From Gammaproteobacteria bacterium (GTDB lineage: Bacteria; Pseudomonadota; Gammaproteobacteria; Pseudomonadales; Oceanobacteraceae): a DNA stretch of 38,849 nt. The position numbers and the translations under genes are program-made. Below are positions 18,546 to 27,332 of this stretch, in pieces. Location: positions 1 to 38,849 of the forward strand of contig JABXIK010000094.1 of the NCBI GenBank assembly GCA_013373125.1. The letters run 5' to 3'. Position 1 is the stretch's first letter. Each line of letters starts with the position of its first letter. The notes beneath the pieces are model-generated. The model made no database searches. It was given only the letters and a program-made list of their open reading frames with translations, and had not been told where the DNA came from.

Positions 18546-20655
18546 TGAAGCAAAAAGCAGTATCCAATCTGGCTACAGTCAAATATTAGAAAAAAAGCAA
18601 TTAAAGCCTCGTCGCGGTCAAAAACAAATGATCGCGGCCATTGCGCGTACCATAGGTAACATCACACAAGATGGAGACGGGAACCGCATCTCTGATCTCC
18701 CAATTTGCGTGGTTGAGGCTGGAACCGGTACGGGTAAAACACTCGCGTATTTATTGGCGACCATTCCTTTAGCCGAAGACTTAAATAAGAAAATCATCGT
18801 CTCTACCGCAACCGTTGCATTACAAGAGCAGCTAATTGTTAAAGACATTCCGGATGTGGCGAAAAATAGTGGTTTGGAATTCCGATATGCCTTGGCCAAA
18901 GGTCGTGGCCGTTATTTATGTGTGCATAAGCTCGATCAAGAATTAAAAGATCAGCGTATGCAAGATGCAGCCATGGATATGTTTGGTGGGGTGGATGCTT
19001 CCGATGATCAAAAAGCGCTATTTCAGCAATTGTTAGATGCTTTTACCTCTGCGAAGTGGGACGGTGATCGAGATAATTGGCCTGATCAAATCGAACAAGC
19101 AGATTGGTCCATGGTGACGGCCACACATAGAGAGTGCAGTAATCGTCGCTGCCCACACTTTAATGCGTGCCCATTTTTTACTGCTCGTAAAGCACTTGAA
19201 GATGCGGATCTAATTGTCGCGAACCATGACTTGGTGATGGCGGATATTAGTTTGGGTGGTGGTGCTGTACTGCCTGAGCCTTCCAATAGCATTTACGTAT
19301 TTGATGAAGGTCATCACTTGCCTGATAAAGCTATTAGCCATTTTTCATCTCAAGTAAAACTCCATGTTGAAGAAAATTTACTCAAGCAAATTACAAAAGC
19401 AGTGGATACGCTTGGGAAACAATGCGGCACACCTATGGGTTTGTTGCAGGTGGTATCGGCTATGCCTGAGCACGTTGGTCATATTAATGGTCAGTTAAGT
19501 TATGTGCGTCATCTTCTTATGGATTTTATGGGTGATCAGGCGGATGCCGAGGGCATTACTCAGCATCGATTCCGTATGGGTAAGGTGCCAGAAGGGCTCA
19601 CCGAATTAGCCAGTGAATTAAGTAAAGCTCATAACAGTTTGTATGGGTTGGTGGATAAAATCGTTGATGCATTAAAAGCATCCATTAATAAAGACGACGG
19701 CGAATACAAGCAAGCCGATGCGGAACGTTGGTTTCCTATTATTGGGTTATTGCAAGCGCGATTAGAGTCGGCAGGTCTTTTATGGTTGAGCTTTGCACAA
19801 TTGGATTTCGAAGACGCACCGCCGGTAGCCCGATGGATTGAGCGTATTAATAACGAATACGAAGACGACATTGGTTTATACAGTAGTCCAATTTTAGCGG
19901 CTGAACTTTTGGCTAAAAATCTTTGGAGTCGTTGTTTTGCTGCTGTGGTGACTTCGGCCACGTTAACGGCGCTGGGTAAGTTCGATCGCTTCCGCATGAA
20001 ATCGGGTATTGCCCGGGATAACCATTGCGAGATTATCGAAAGTCCGTTTGATTACCCAAATTTAGGTCAGCTAGTGGTGCCTAAAGATGCGATCGAAGCC
20101 GGTAATGGTGATGAATACGCTCAGAATATTACGGACATTCTGCAAGAGCATTTAAAGGAAAGTGAGAGCACTTTGGTGTTGTTTACGTCGCGTCGCATGA
20201 TGAACGATGTGAAATATAAGTTGCCTTATGATATCGCCGATCATGTAATGACGCAGGATGAGTATTCTAAGCAGGAAGTGATCAAGCGCCATAAAGATAA
20301 GATCGATAATCAACAACCCAGTTTTCTGTTTGGTCTTGCCAGTTTTGCTGAGGGAATCGACTTACCAGGAGATTATCTGCAGCATGTTGTTATTGTTAGG
20401 CTGCCGTTCTCTGTGCCGGACGATCCCGTGGATGCGACATTGGCCGAGTGGCTGGAATCAAAAGGGCGTAATCCGTTTATGGAAATATCCGTGCCTGACG
20501 CCTCTGTGCGTTTGATTCAAGCCTGTGGTCGTTTAATTCGTACCGAAACAGATAGAGGTAAAATCACTATTTTGGATAAACGCATTGTGAGTAAACGATA
20601 CGGTAATCTATTGCTAAATGGTTTGCCCAATTTTTCTCGACAACTAAATGGTTAG
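18535..20655 (+). CDS. dinG: ATP-dependent DNA helicase DinG
   Basis: 5'-3' superfamily 2 helicase of the XPD type that resolves R-loops and blocked forks. The 706 residues compare with 716 in E. coli. Walker A AGTGTGKT is at 62-69 and the DEAH-type box reads DEGH at 257-260. The four iron-sulfur cysteines of the family are visible at 129, 201, 206 and 212. The C-terminal helicase motifs end with QACGRLIRTETDRG. It overlaps the GspB-like gene by 11 bp, which looks like operon crowding rather than shared function. Confidence 0.94.
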   Translation: MLSSEAKSSIQSGYSQILEKKQLKPRRGQKQMIAAIARTIGNITQDGDGNRISDLPICVVEAGTGTGKTLAYLLATIPLAEDLNKKIIVSTATVALQEQLIVKDIPDVAKNSGLEFRYALAKGRGRYLCVHKLDQELKDQRMQDAAMDMFGGVDASDDQKALFQQLLDAFTSAKWDGDRDNWPDQIEQADWSMVTATHRECSNRRCPHFNACPFFTARKALEDADLIVANHDLVMADISLGGGAVLPEPSNSIYVFDEGHHLPDKAISHFSSQVKLHVEENLLKQITKAVDTLGKQCGTPMGLLQVVSAMPEHVGHINGQLSYVRHLLMDFMGDQADAEGITQHRFRMGKVPEGLTELASELSKAHNSLYGLVDKIVDALKASINKDDGEYKQADAERWFPIIGLLQARLESAGLLWLSFAQLDFEDAPPVARWIERINNEYEDDIGLYSSPILAAELLAKNLWSRCFAAVVTSATLTALGKFDRFRMKSGIARDNHCEIIESPFDYPNLGQLVVPKDAIEAGNGDEYAQNITDILQEHLKESESTLVLFTSRRMMNDVKYKLPYDIADHVMTQDEYSKQEVIKRHKDKIDNQQPSFLFGLASFAEGIDLPGDYLQHVVIVRLPFSVPDDPVDATLAEWLESKGRNPFMEISVPDASVRLIQACGRLIRTETDRGKITILDKRIVSKRYGNLLLNGLPNFSRQLNG

Positions 20656-20671
20656 TCGACTACCAATTTTT
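20646..20671. terminator. Probable bidirectional terminator between dinG and the TetR gene
   Basis: An imperfect palindrome centred on TAGTCGACTA, flanked by AAATGG and CCAATTTTTT, spans both convergent stop codons, which lie only 4 bp apart. The stem has one bulged base. Confidence 0.5.
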
Positions 20672-21238
20672 TAGGGTTTGTCTAAAAAACTCTGTGTTCG
20701 TTTGTGCGGCTTTCATGCCGTGGCTTTTTCGAGTGTTTAATAATGCTTGAATGGTCATGAGTGTGAAGCCAACGCAATCTCTTACTTCTAGTTTTAAATC
20801 ACCATTGTGTTTAGCCATCTGAAAGTTTTCTTGCAGGCTGATATTCAGTTTCATTGTATAGTGCTTGGCAATATCTCTAAGTACCTTAGGAAGGGCGTCA
20901 CCTGCTAAAAGTGTGTTTACTAGCAGGCAGCCATATTGAGCCTGTTCTAAAGGTAATTGATCGCTAAAGTTGGATAAATACGCATCAATGGCTTGTTTGC
21001 CATTTTGGCTCTGCGTCAGCGGGGCTATTAATGGGCTAAATATCTCACGGTCATAATATTCAAGTGCATGAATAAATAATGACTCTTTATTACCAAATTG
21101 CTGATACAAGCTGTATTTGTTGATGGACATGGCTTCAAGTAGCGCAGAAATGCTGGTTTCGTTGTAGCCATTCTTCCAAAACACCATCATGGCGATTTTG
21201 AGCTTATCTTCTGGAGAGAAAGAAAGGGGTCTGGCCAT
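20660..21238 (-). CDS. TetR-family repressor
   Basis: A 192-residue regulator with an N-terminal TetR helix-turn-helix at about 10-55 (VFWKNGYNETSISALLEAMS, then KYSLYQQFGNKESL). The rest is a helical ligand domain. It diverges from a glutathione S-transferase gene, and the spacer between them holds a long inverted repeat that fits a TetR operator. By analogy with NemR-like repressors it may sense an electrophile; the ligand is unknown. It converges with dinG. Confidence 0.9.
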   Translation of the reverse strand: MARPLSFSPEDKLKIAMMVFWKNGYNETSISALLEAMSINKYSLYQQFGNKESLFIHALEYYDREIFSPLIAPLTQSQNGKQAIDAYLSNFSDQLPLEQAQYGCLLVNTLLAGDALPKVLRDIAKHYTMKLNISLQENFQMAKHNGDLKLEVRDCVGFTLMTIQALLNTRKSHGMKAAQTNTEFFRQTLKNW

Positions 21239-21259
21239 GGGAATTTCCTTGTAAATTAT

Positions 21260-21310
21260 ATTTGACCAATCGTTCTGATATTTGTATGTTAGCAGAACAA
21301 TCGGTCAAAT
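21260..21310. promoter_or_regulatory. Inverted-repeat operator between the TetR and GST genes
   Basis: Two 18-bp arms, ATTTGACCAATCGTTCTG and CAGAACAATCGGTCAAAT, match with two differences and are separated by 15 bp. Each arm is itself a half-palindrome of the GACC/GGTC type known from NemR-like TetR sites. It covers the region where both divergent promoters must lie. Confidence 0.75.
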
Positions 21311-21330
21311 AATAATAAAAGGTGTTAAAA

Positions 21331-21945
21331 ATGAAAATATACGAAACCAGTACGGCACCAAGTCCTAGAAGGGTGAGAATCTTTCTGGCGGAAAAGGGTT
21401 TGTTGGATAAAGTGACTTTTGAGCAGCTGGATATCCAAGCGGGCGAAAACATCACGCCAGAGTTCAGACTAAAAAATCCAATTGCCAAGGTGCCTGTGCT
21501 TGAGCTGGATGATGGGTCATATATTTCTGAATCGGTTGCCATTTGTCGTTACTTTGAAGCACTTTATCCTGAAAATCCTCTGATGGGAGTAACACCTAAA
21601 GAGCAGGCAGAAATAGAAATGTGGCAGCGTCGATGTGAAATTTATTTCTTTAATATCGTGGGCATGGGCTTTCAACATACCACAGGTTACTTTGCCGATC
21701 GTATGCAGCCTAATAAAGAATGGGGTGAGCAGTGCGTAAAAGGGGCGGCTAAGTTTTTCAGAGTTTTGGAAGCGCAATTAAGCCAAAATGAATTCATAGC
21801 CGGTGATAGCTATTCCATTGCAGATATCACAGCCTTGGTCACCGTCGACTTTGCCAGGGTTATCAAGGTGAGAATACCGGAAGACATGCCTAATGTTTTA
21901 AGATGGTATGAGGCAGTTAAGCAACGCCCAAGTGCGAAAGTTTAG
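21331..21945 (+). CDS. Glutathione S-transferase
   Basis: Soluble enzyme that conjugates glutathione to electrophiles. The N-terminal thioredoxin-like domain runs to about residue 80 and includes the cis-Pro segment KVPVLELDDGSYISESVAI, where the ESVAI stretch binds the glutathione gamma-glutamyl group. A helical C-terminal domain follows with the conserved SIADIT capping motif. An in-frame GTG at 21322 exists, but AAAGG at 21318-21322 is properly spaced for the ATG at 21331 (204 residues). It is divergent from the TetR gene and probably repressed by it. Confidence 0.92.
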   Translation: MKIYETSTAPSPRRVRIFLAEKGLLDKVTFEQLDIQAGENITPEFRLKNPIAKVPVLELDDGSYISESVAICRYFEALYPENPLMGVTPKEQAEIEMWQRRCEIYFFNIVGMGFQHTTGYFADRMQPNKEWGEQCVKGAAKFFRVLEAQLSQNEFIAGDSYSIADITALVTVDFARVIKVRIPEDMPNVLRWYEAVKQRPSAKV

Positions 21946-21951
21946 AGTGCT

Positions 21952-23487
21952 TTAATTCTCAGGAAGGTGGCGAATGGTGAATTGATTACGACCACTTTCC
22001 TTTGAATTGTAAAGTGCTTCATCTGCAATTTTCAACGCCGCATCTTTTTTGTCTTTCATTTCCACTTTGATTTTTTCTATATAGCACGCGCCGCAACTTA
22101 GGGTTAATACCTCAGATACATCTGAAGGTTTGTTTTCTATGCCCAGTTTAATAATGCCATCGGATATGCGTTCTAATAAGGTTTGTGTTTCTTCTAGTGT
22201 GATGGACTCTATCACTAAAACAAATTCTTCCCCGCCATAGCGAGCGAGCGTTTCATTAGCACGTCGGGTTAGATGTTTAAGTGCATTAGATACAGCTTTT
22301 AAAGCATCGTCGCCTTTTTGATGTCCATAAAAATCATTGTATTTTTTGAAGTAATCAATATCCATCATGATGATGCAGAGCGAAACGCCATTACGCAGGC
22401 AGGTGCGCCACATTTCATCAAAATGATGATCGAAGTAGCGTCGGTTAAATAAATTGGTTAGGCCGTCTGTATTGGAATCCCTTTCAAGTTTTAATTGATA
22501 CTGCTGCATTTGTTCAATGAAACGATTGAAATGTGCGGTGAAGACATCGATTTCTCGGATGTGTGTGCGAATCTTGATTGGTGAAAGTTTTCCAGAATGT
22601 TGCATGTGGCCAATATTTGAAAAGATAAAGGTCATGGGCCTTAAAAATAGAAAATAAACAAGAATGCTTATTACAACAGGGAGAATTAACAGTACCAGTA
22701 TACTTATGACGGTAATGGAGTCGATAATCTTGGGTATATCGGATTCTGGGTAGCGAATGTTAATTTTACCAATGGCAAGCCCTTGGTGATTGATTAATGG
22801 AAACTCATAGTGCCCTTTACCCAATACGATGTCTTCGATATTGGGTTCACTTGCAGGGTAGAGTGCATCATCTTCAAATATTTCATAGCTTATGTTGGTA
22901 CTTGATAGCGTTTCGATGTGGTTTACAAATTCATTGCTAAAAATATTGATAAATATCAGCCGGCCGGTACTGGGTTTATCCTCTTCGCTATTTTGAATTG
23001 AGAAACTACAAAAATGAGCAAAGTCAGGCTGTATGCGAATGAGACCGCAGCTGTTTTCTGATTCGAACAGTAAATCTATGTCAATGTCACGGGTAACATT
23101 GTTTAAACTTGGTTGGCTAGTGAAACGGTTTTCGTTTTTCACCCCAGTATATAGGTGTTGTTTTTGCTCGTTGAAAATTGAGAGTACGTCAACGTTAGTG
23201 CTGATAAAGCTATCACTTTGCACGTTACGCTCGATAAAGCGCTTTTCTTTTCCGTTTACAAAATCATAGGTTTCATCCCACTTGGCCCAGTCTCTGACGA
23301 AAAATTGTAATGATCGACTCTCGCTCAGATAAGTAGCATGTATGGCCTTAAGATCACTTTTGTGGGAATCCAGAGTAATGGCGGCAATTTCTGGATAAGC
23401 AATGAACACCCGATAGAAAGCCATGCCACCACCAATCACAAGGGTGTAACAAAATGACGCTAGAAAGATCAGGGCTTTTAAGGTCAT
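21952..23487 (-). CDS. Membrane diguanylate cyclase with CHASE4-like sensor domain
   Basis: Makes cyclic di-GMP. Domains in order: N-terminal membrane span at about 4-26, a periplasmic CHASE4-like sensor domain to about 240, a second span at about 254-280, a short HAMP-like stretch, then a GGDEF domain with active-site GGEEF (ARYGGEEFVLV). The inhibitory RxxD site is degenerate, reading RANE, so product feedback may be weak. An ATG at 23520 would add 11 residues, but GGAGG at 23491-23495 points to the ATG at 23487 (511 residues). It converges with the GST gene 6 bp away. Confidence 0.9.
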   Translation of the reverse strand: MTLKALIFLASFCYTLVIGGGMAFYRVFIAYPEIAAITLDSHKSDLKAIHATYLSESRSLQFFVRDWAKWDETYDFVNGKEKRFIERNVQSDSFISTNVDVLSIFNEQKQHLYTGVKNENRFTSQPSLNNVTRDIDIDLLFESENSCGLIRIQPDFAHFCSFSIQNSEEDKPSTGRLIFINIFSNEFVNHIETLSSTNISYEIFEDDALYPASEPNIEDIVLGKGHYEFPLINHQGLAIGKINIRYPESDIPKIIDSITVISILVLLILPVVISILVYFLFLRPMTFIFSNIGHMQHSGKLSPIKIRTHIREIDVFTAHFNRFIEQMQQYQLKLERDSNTDGLTNLFNRRYFDHHFDEMWRTCLRNGVSLCIIMMDIDYFKKYNDFYGHQKGDDALKAVSNALKHLTRRANETLARYGGEEFVLVIESITLEETQTLLERISDGIIKLGIENKPSDVSEVLTLSCGACYIEKIKVEMKDKKDAALKIADEALYNSKESGRNQFTIRHLPEN

Positions 23488-23535
23488 AGGGCCTCCTTTA
23501 ATAAGAATAGCCCTAATCATTAGAAATGTAGACGC

Positions 23536-23730
23536 TTATGCCGCTAGGCGGCTTGTCTGCTTGATTTGCCTCAAATTCCAAGCCTTTTCATGAATGTAAA
23601 AAGCCACCGTGTTAATGGCCGGTTCAATCAAGGCTAGGGCACCGCCAATCAATAAACTGCCGGTCATAATGTAGGTGATCGTGAATGCCACTGAAAAGTG
23701 CACAATGGCAAAGCTGATGGTTTTGTTCAT
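23536..23730 (-). CDS. DUF2061 small membrane protein
   Basis: A 64-residue protein with two hydrophobic segments (about 5-24 and 27-46) around the conserved GSLLIGGALALIEP and NTVAFYIHEKAW segments typical of DUF2061 proteins. The function is unknown. It sits 48 bp upstream of the diguanylate cyclase and could share its transcript. A Fur-box-like sequence lies 45 bp before its start. Confidence 0.85.
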   Translation of the reverse strand: MNKTISFAIVHFSVAFTITYIMTGSLLIGGALALIEPAINTVAFYIHEKAWNLRQIKQTSRLAA

Positions 23731-23774
23731 GGCGCTCTCTCTTTTGGTTGGCTCCTGTGTGCTATTTATTATTT

Positions 23775-23793
23775 GATAATGGTTGTCATTTTC
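23775..23793. promoter_or_regulatory. Fur-box-like sequence upstream of the DUF2061 gene
   Basis: GATAATGGTTGTCATTTTC matches the classical 19-bp Fur consensus at 15 positions by eye. It lies 45 bp before the DUF2061 start, where a repressor could act. AT-rich spacers give such matches by chance, so confidence is limited. Confidence 0.35.
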
Positions 23794-23942
23794 ATAATTG
23801 ATTGTGACTACCTTTTGGATAGGAATTGCCTATCTAACATAAGTGTTTGATGGCAATCACAAATTCAAAGCATGCTCTTTGAGGTTTTCTGGGTGAGGGC
23901 GCAGAATAACTAAGTATTTAGTTTTAAGAGTAAGGGCTGTTT

Positions 23943-24599
23943 ATGAATCAACCCATGGTCGTAACTCAAGACTCAATGAGCCCGTTAGGGTATTTGAGTA
24001 TCGAAGATATTAAGAAAGCCTTTATTCAGCTGAATCAGCTGCCTGCGGCCAATGATCAGGTCATTCGCCACGAAGCCGCCCCAGACCATGTGATTCGCGT
24101 AAAAGACTGGTTGCAAGACCTTGAGCGTGAGCTGGGTGTAAAGGCCAAGGTTGTGGCATCGCCCAGTGTATTAGATTTATCCGTGATGGCACCCGCTGCG
24201 GTGGTGGATGGTGAGCCTGTATTATTCGCAAACTACATTAACAACCAGAAAATCGCGTTGGATGCATTTGAATATGTGGCCGTAGGCTTGTTGGCGGTTG
24301 AGCGTTTAGGTTTGGATACGCGCTTCTTCTTACGCATTTTTCAGGATCTATCCCAAGATCAGCGAGAATTCTTGTCCCATCGTCACGACCTTGATGTGAA
24401 CCAAGAAAACGATCAAGAACTCATGGTGAAACTGTATTTGGCAGACCTAGCGGCTTTAAATGTGGAACTGACTTGGTTAGAACGTCGTGAGGCATGGCAG
24501 CGCCAGTTAGTGCGCTTGGTGTATCCAAAGCTGGCTTACTCCTCGTTGGATTTACACTACCTCTTATTAAAAGCTCGCAGGGCTTTAATTAAAGCGTAA
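23943..24599 (+). CDS. Conserved-looking hypothetical protein (218 residues)
   Basis: I do not recognise this protein. It is soluble and acidic, without signal peptide or membrane span. The C-terminal half is predicted helical and rich in Leu and Arg (ERREAWQRQLVRLVYPKLAY). The ATG at 23943 is preceded by a weak ribosome site (TAAGGG). It is monocistronic, with about 210 bp of spacer upstream and a strong terminator directly downstream. Codon use resembles its core neighbours, so it looks like a resident gene. Confidence 0.75.
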   Translation: MNQPMVVTQDSMSPLGYLSIEDIKKAFIQLNQLPAANDQVIRHEAAPDHVIRVKDWLQDLERELGVKAKVVASPSVLDLSVMAPAAVVDGEPVLFANYINNQKIALDAFEYVAVGLLAVERLGLDTRFFLRIFQDLSQDQREFLSHRHDLDVNQENDQELMVKLYLADLAALNVELTWLERREAWQRQLVRLVYPKLAYSSLDLHYLLLKARRALIKA

Positions 24600-24625
24600 A
24601 AAAAGCCGCATTAGCGGCTTTTTTG
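24598..24625. terminator. Bidirectional intrinsic terminator
   Basis: AAAAGCCGC and GCGGCTTTT pair around an ATTA loop with A and T runs on both sides. It serves both the 218-residue protein gene and the convergent GMC oxidoreductase gene. Confidence 0.9.
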
Positions 24626-24642
24626 TTCTTTAATGTGTGTAA

Positions 24643-26250
24643 TTATGCGCTTTGTTTGATTAGATCAGCGCCTTTTTCAGCAATCATAATCGTGGGTGCG
24701 TTGGTATTGCCGCTTACCAAAAACGGCATGATGGACGCATCAATCACCCTAAGTTTCTCAATACCTTTTACTTTAAGCTCGCTATCCACCACAGCCATTG
24801 GGTCGCTATCCGGTCCCATTTTACAGGTGCCCACTGGGTGATACTCGGTATCGGCGGTATTGCGGCAGTATTCTTTTAGCGCCGCTACATCGTTGCGGTC
24901 TATCTTGCGTAGCATCTTTCCACGCACGCCATCAAACGGTTTAGATTCCATCACGTCTAGTGCTAGTTGCAGGCCTTTCACTAGGCGGTCTAGATCGTCT
25001 TCTTCGCTTAAGAAATTAGGGTTAATTAAAGGTGCATGCTCAGGCACATTGGAAGCGCAGTGCACGCTGCCGCGGCTTTTAGGGCGTAAAAGAGTGGCAT
25101 GTACACAATAACCATGGCCCAAGTGCAGCTTGCGGTTATGGTCGTCCACAATGCCGGGGATGAACTCCAGCTCCATGTCCACGCAAGGCTCATTTGGGTC
25201 TAATTGAGTAAATGCCACGGATTCCGCAAAGTTACTGGTGATGATGCCGGTGCGTTGCTTACGCCATTCCATAATGCCTTTGATCACATGCCAAGCGCCT
25301 TTTAGGGATAAGCCAAAGGTACCGGGTGCCGCCTTGGTGCGATACACAGGTACAGCCGTGATATGGTCTTGCAGGTTTTCACCCACGCCTTGTAGTTCGT
25401 GTTTCAACTCTAAGCCGGCTTTGGCCAAATGCTCAGGGTTACCAATGCCGCTTAATTCTAAAATTTGAGGTGAGCCATAGGCGCCGGCACTTAAAATCAC
25501 CTCTTTGTCGGCTGTAATTTCAAATGTCTTTTTGCCTTGTTTGTAGCTCACGCCTTTAGCGGTTTTGTTTTCTAATAGAATTTTTTGCACATGGGCTTGG
25601 GTGATCACAGTGAGGTTCGGGCGATCTAAAATGGGGGTGATGTAACCTTTGGCAGTACTGCAACGCTCGCCGTCTTTGTGGGTGACTTGATTTAAACGAC
25701 AGCCAGATTGCTCGGCGCCGTTAATATCTGGGTTAAACGGAATACCGTTTAGTTGGCAGGCTTCCAAGAAGTAATCATTAAAGTGGCTAGGGCTTCTTAA
25801 TTCGGCCACATTGAGCGGACCGCCTGTGCCATGAAATTCATCTGCGGTGAAGGTCTCGTTATTTTCGGCTTTGATAAAGTAGGGCAGCACATCTTTAAAC
25901 CCCCAGCCTGGGTTACCCTGTTGTGCCCAGTTATCGTAATCCCACGCATTGCCGCGAATATACATCATGGCGTTAATGGAACTGGAACCGCCTAAAATTT
26001 TTCCGCGAGGTTGAAAGCCTTTGCGCCCATTTAAGCCGGCTTGTTCGGTAGTCTCATAATGCCAACTGAAAAATCCTTGAGGTACAGTGGCGGCTAATCC
26101 CGCGGGTGCATGGATGAACATGCTTTTGTCTTGTTTGCCTGCCTCAAGCAAGCACACGGATACATGTTTATCTTCACTTAGACGATTGGCGAGCACACAA
26201 CCGGCACTGCCGGCACCTATGATGATGTAATCAAACTGACTTGGGTTCAT
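24643..26250 (-). CDS. GMC-family FAD-dependent alcohol dehydrogenase (AlkJ/BetA-like)
   Basis: Flavoprotein that oxidises an alcohol to the aldehyde. The 535 residues begin with the FAD-binding Rossmann motif [15 protein letters not shown] at about 12-26. The GMC signature [14 protein letters not shown] is at about 87-100 and the C-terminal HPVGTCKMG segment carries the catalytic His, followed by [19 protein letters not shown]. The best family match from memory is AlkJ-type medium-chain alcohol dehydrogenase; choline dehydrogenase is the alternative. No bet or alk genes are adjacent, so the substrate is open. Confidence 0.88.
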   Translation of the reverse strand: MNPSQFDYIIIGAGSAGCVLANRLSEDKHVSVCLLEAGKQDKSMFIHAPAGLAATVPQGFFSWHYETTEQAGLNGRKGFQPRGKILGGSSSINAMMYIRGNAWDYDNWAQQGNPGWGFKDVLPYFIKAENNETFTADEFHGTGGPLNVAELRSPSHFNDYFLEACQLNGIPFNPDINGAEQSGCRLNQVTHKDGERCSTAKGYITPILDRPNLTVITQAHVQKILLENKTAKGVSYKQGKKTFEITADKEVILSAGAYGSPQILELSGIGNPEHLAKAGLELKHELQGVGENLQDHITAVPVYRTKAAPGTFGLSLKGAWHVIKGIMEWRKQRTGIITSNFAESVAFTQLDPNEPCVDMELEFIPGIVDDHNRKLHLGHGYCVHATLLRPKSRGSVHCASNVPEHAPLINPNFLSEEDDLDRLVKGLQLALDVMESKPFDGVRGKMLRKIDRNDVAALKEYCRNTADTEYHPVGTCKMGPDSDPMAVVDSELKVKGIEKLRVIDASIMPFLVSGNTNAPTIMIAEKGADLIKQSA

Positions 26251-26410
26251 TATTGTTATTCCCTTGTTTTTTCAACATCATGCCAGAAAAAGGCGCGAAG
26301 GCGCATGTCTAAACATGACAAAGGTGTGGCGACTTGTGCTGAATAAATGTAAGCGTTTTGGATGCTTCTTTTCAGCTTGTTTGAAAGAGGGTAAGTATTG
26401 ATTAGTGCTT

Positions 26411-26728
26411 TTATTCTAGGGGGCTGTGCCTAGGTAATGACTTGCGAATACCCTCAAGAATCTTGCTAAGGCCGACGCGTTTTTTCCAAAGCTTGCCATC
26501 AACAAAAACTTGATAGCAATCAATCCGGTCGCTTTGAAATAGCTCAAACGTGATCGTTGTTGGTTTGCCCATATCGTAGCGGGTTATTTCGATCTTTTTC
26601 CGCAAATCTGGCAGTAGAGGAGGAATATCGGCTTCATTTGCCCCTTCAAGCCTTTTTTGCTCTCTGGCGGCAATGGATTTGGCGACTCTAGCCCTCAATT
26701 GTTGATACTTCTTGCTTCTTCGATACAT
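26411..26728 (-). CDS. Small basic hypothetical protein at the left edge of the cassette array
   Basis: A 105-residue protein, strongly basic at the N-terminus (MYRRSKKYQQLRARVAKSIA) and ending with a region containing DRIDCYQVFVDGKLWKKRVG. It has no known motif that I can name. It reads opposite to the cassette genes. The 50-bp repeat found again upstream of the RAYT gene begins 30 bp before its start. It could be the cargo of a reversed cassette or a small mobile unit. Start and frame look sound because the product has balanced composition and a GGAG ribosome site. Confidence 0.65.
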   Translation of the reverse strand: MYRRSKKYQQLRARVAKSIAAREQKRLEGANEADIPPLLPDLRKKIEITRYDMGKPTTITFELFQSDRIDCYQVFVDGKLWKKRVGLSKILEGIRKSLPRHSPLE

Positions 26729-26757
26729 AATCCGGTCTCCTTACCTTGTAAGATCAT

Positions 26758-26807
26758 TCTACCTTGCAAGGTAGGGAAGCTCGCAAGGTCGCACGATTAA
26801 AATGTTA
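26758..26807. repeat. 50-bp hairpin repeat, copy 1 (cassette junction)
   Basis: This matches 30847-30896 at 49 of 50 positions. It contains the 16-bp perfect palindrome CTACCTTGCAAGGTAG. A larger hairpin also forms, with arms ACCTTGCAAG and CTCGCAAGGT around a GTAGGGAAG loop. The match ends at GTTA, the core of an attC R' box (GTTAGGG here), just before the ankyrin cassette. It may be a REP-like target of the RAYT or the 3' half of an unusual attC. Confidence 0.9.
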
Positions 26808-26831
26808 GGGCTACAAAGGTGAACTCAAGCA

Positions 26832-27224
26832 ATGAGTATCGACAAAGAAGGTCGTTCAGAGCTTCATTATGCAGCATTGGATGGAGACACAAGAAAGGTT
26901 GCTCAGCTTATAAGCGAAGGAGCGTCTGTAAATTTGCAATGTAAGCAGGGATGGACAGCTTTGCATTGTGCGGCTCAGTCTAATTCGCCAGAAATTGTTA
27001 TGGCTTTAATTAAAGCTGGAGCTGCAATAGAGTTAAAAGATGTCTTCGGCAATACACCTCTTTGGAGAGCAACTATGGCGTCAAAAGGGAACGGAGCTGT
27101 GATCAAAATATTGCTAGAAGCAGGGGGTGATCGAAATGCTCAAAACAGTTCAGGTGTAAGCCCATTGTCGCTTGCTAAAACAATTGGCAATTTTAATGTG
27201 GTTCAATTTTATGAAAAGCCCTAA
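26832..27224 (+). CDS. Ankyrin-repeat protein (cassette gene)
   Basis: A 130-residue soluble protein made almost wholly of ankyrin repeats: about three and a half units, starting GRSELHYAALDGDTRKVAQL, then GWTALHCAAQSNSPEIVMAL and GNTPLWRATMASKGNGAVIK, with a last SPLSLAKTIGN unit. Such proteins bind other proteins; the partner is unknown. There is no signal peptide. A fair ribosome site (AAAGGTGA) lies about 9 bp upstream of the ATG. Its stop codon is the TAA inside the R'' box of the following attC, a strong sign of a cassette gene. Confidence 0.92.
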   Translation: MSIDKEGRSELHYAALDGDTRKVAQLISEGASVNLQCKQGWTALHCAAQSNSPEIVMALIKAGAAIELKDVFGNTPLWRATMASKGNGAVIKILLEAGGDRNAQNSSGVSPLSLAKTIGNFNVVQFYEKP

Positions 27225-27323
27225 CAATCGGCTGCACCGGACAAATTTTCGCTGTCACCTTTTGTGCAAAAAGGCGCACAAAAGCCGCCATCAAAAATTT
27301 TCTCGGTGAGCCGGGCGTTAGGC
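27219..27323 (+). other. attC site A
   Basis: R'' box CCCTAAC (27219-27225) and R' box GTTAGGC (27317-27323) enclose pairable inner boxes: CGGCTGCACCGG against GTGAGCCGGGCG. The variable centre holds a hairpin with arms TTTTGTGC and GCACAAAA. At 105 bp it is within the range of known attC sites. R'' contains the ankyrin gene stop. Confidence 0.9.
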
Positions 27324-27332
27324 GTATAAATC

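Noticed and set aside
26701..26807. A complete attC site before the ankyrin cassette
   Set aside because: The R' core GTTAGGG is present, but no RYYYAAC box is found within a plausible distance, so only the repeat is annotated.
26758..26807. A sigma-70 promoter in the 50-bp repeat
   Set aside because: TTGCAA and TAAAAT occur but their spacings (11 or 28 bp) are wrong for a promoter.
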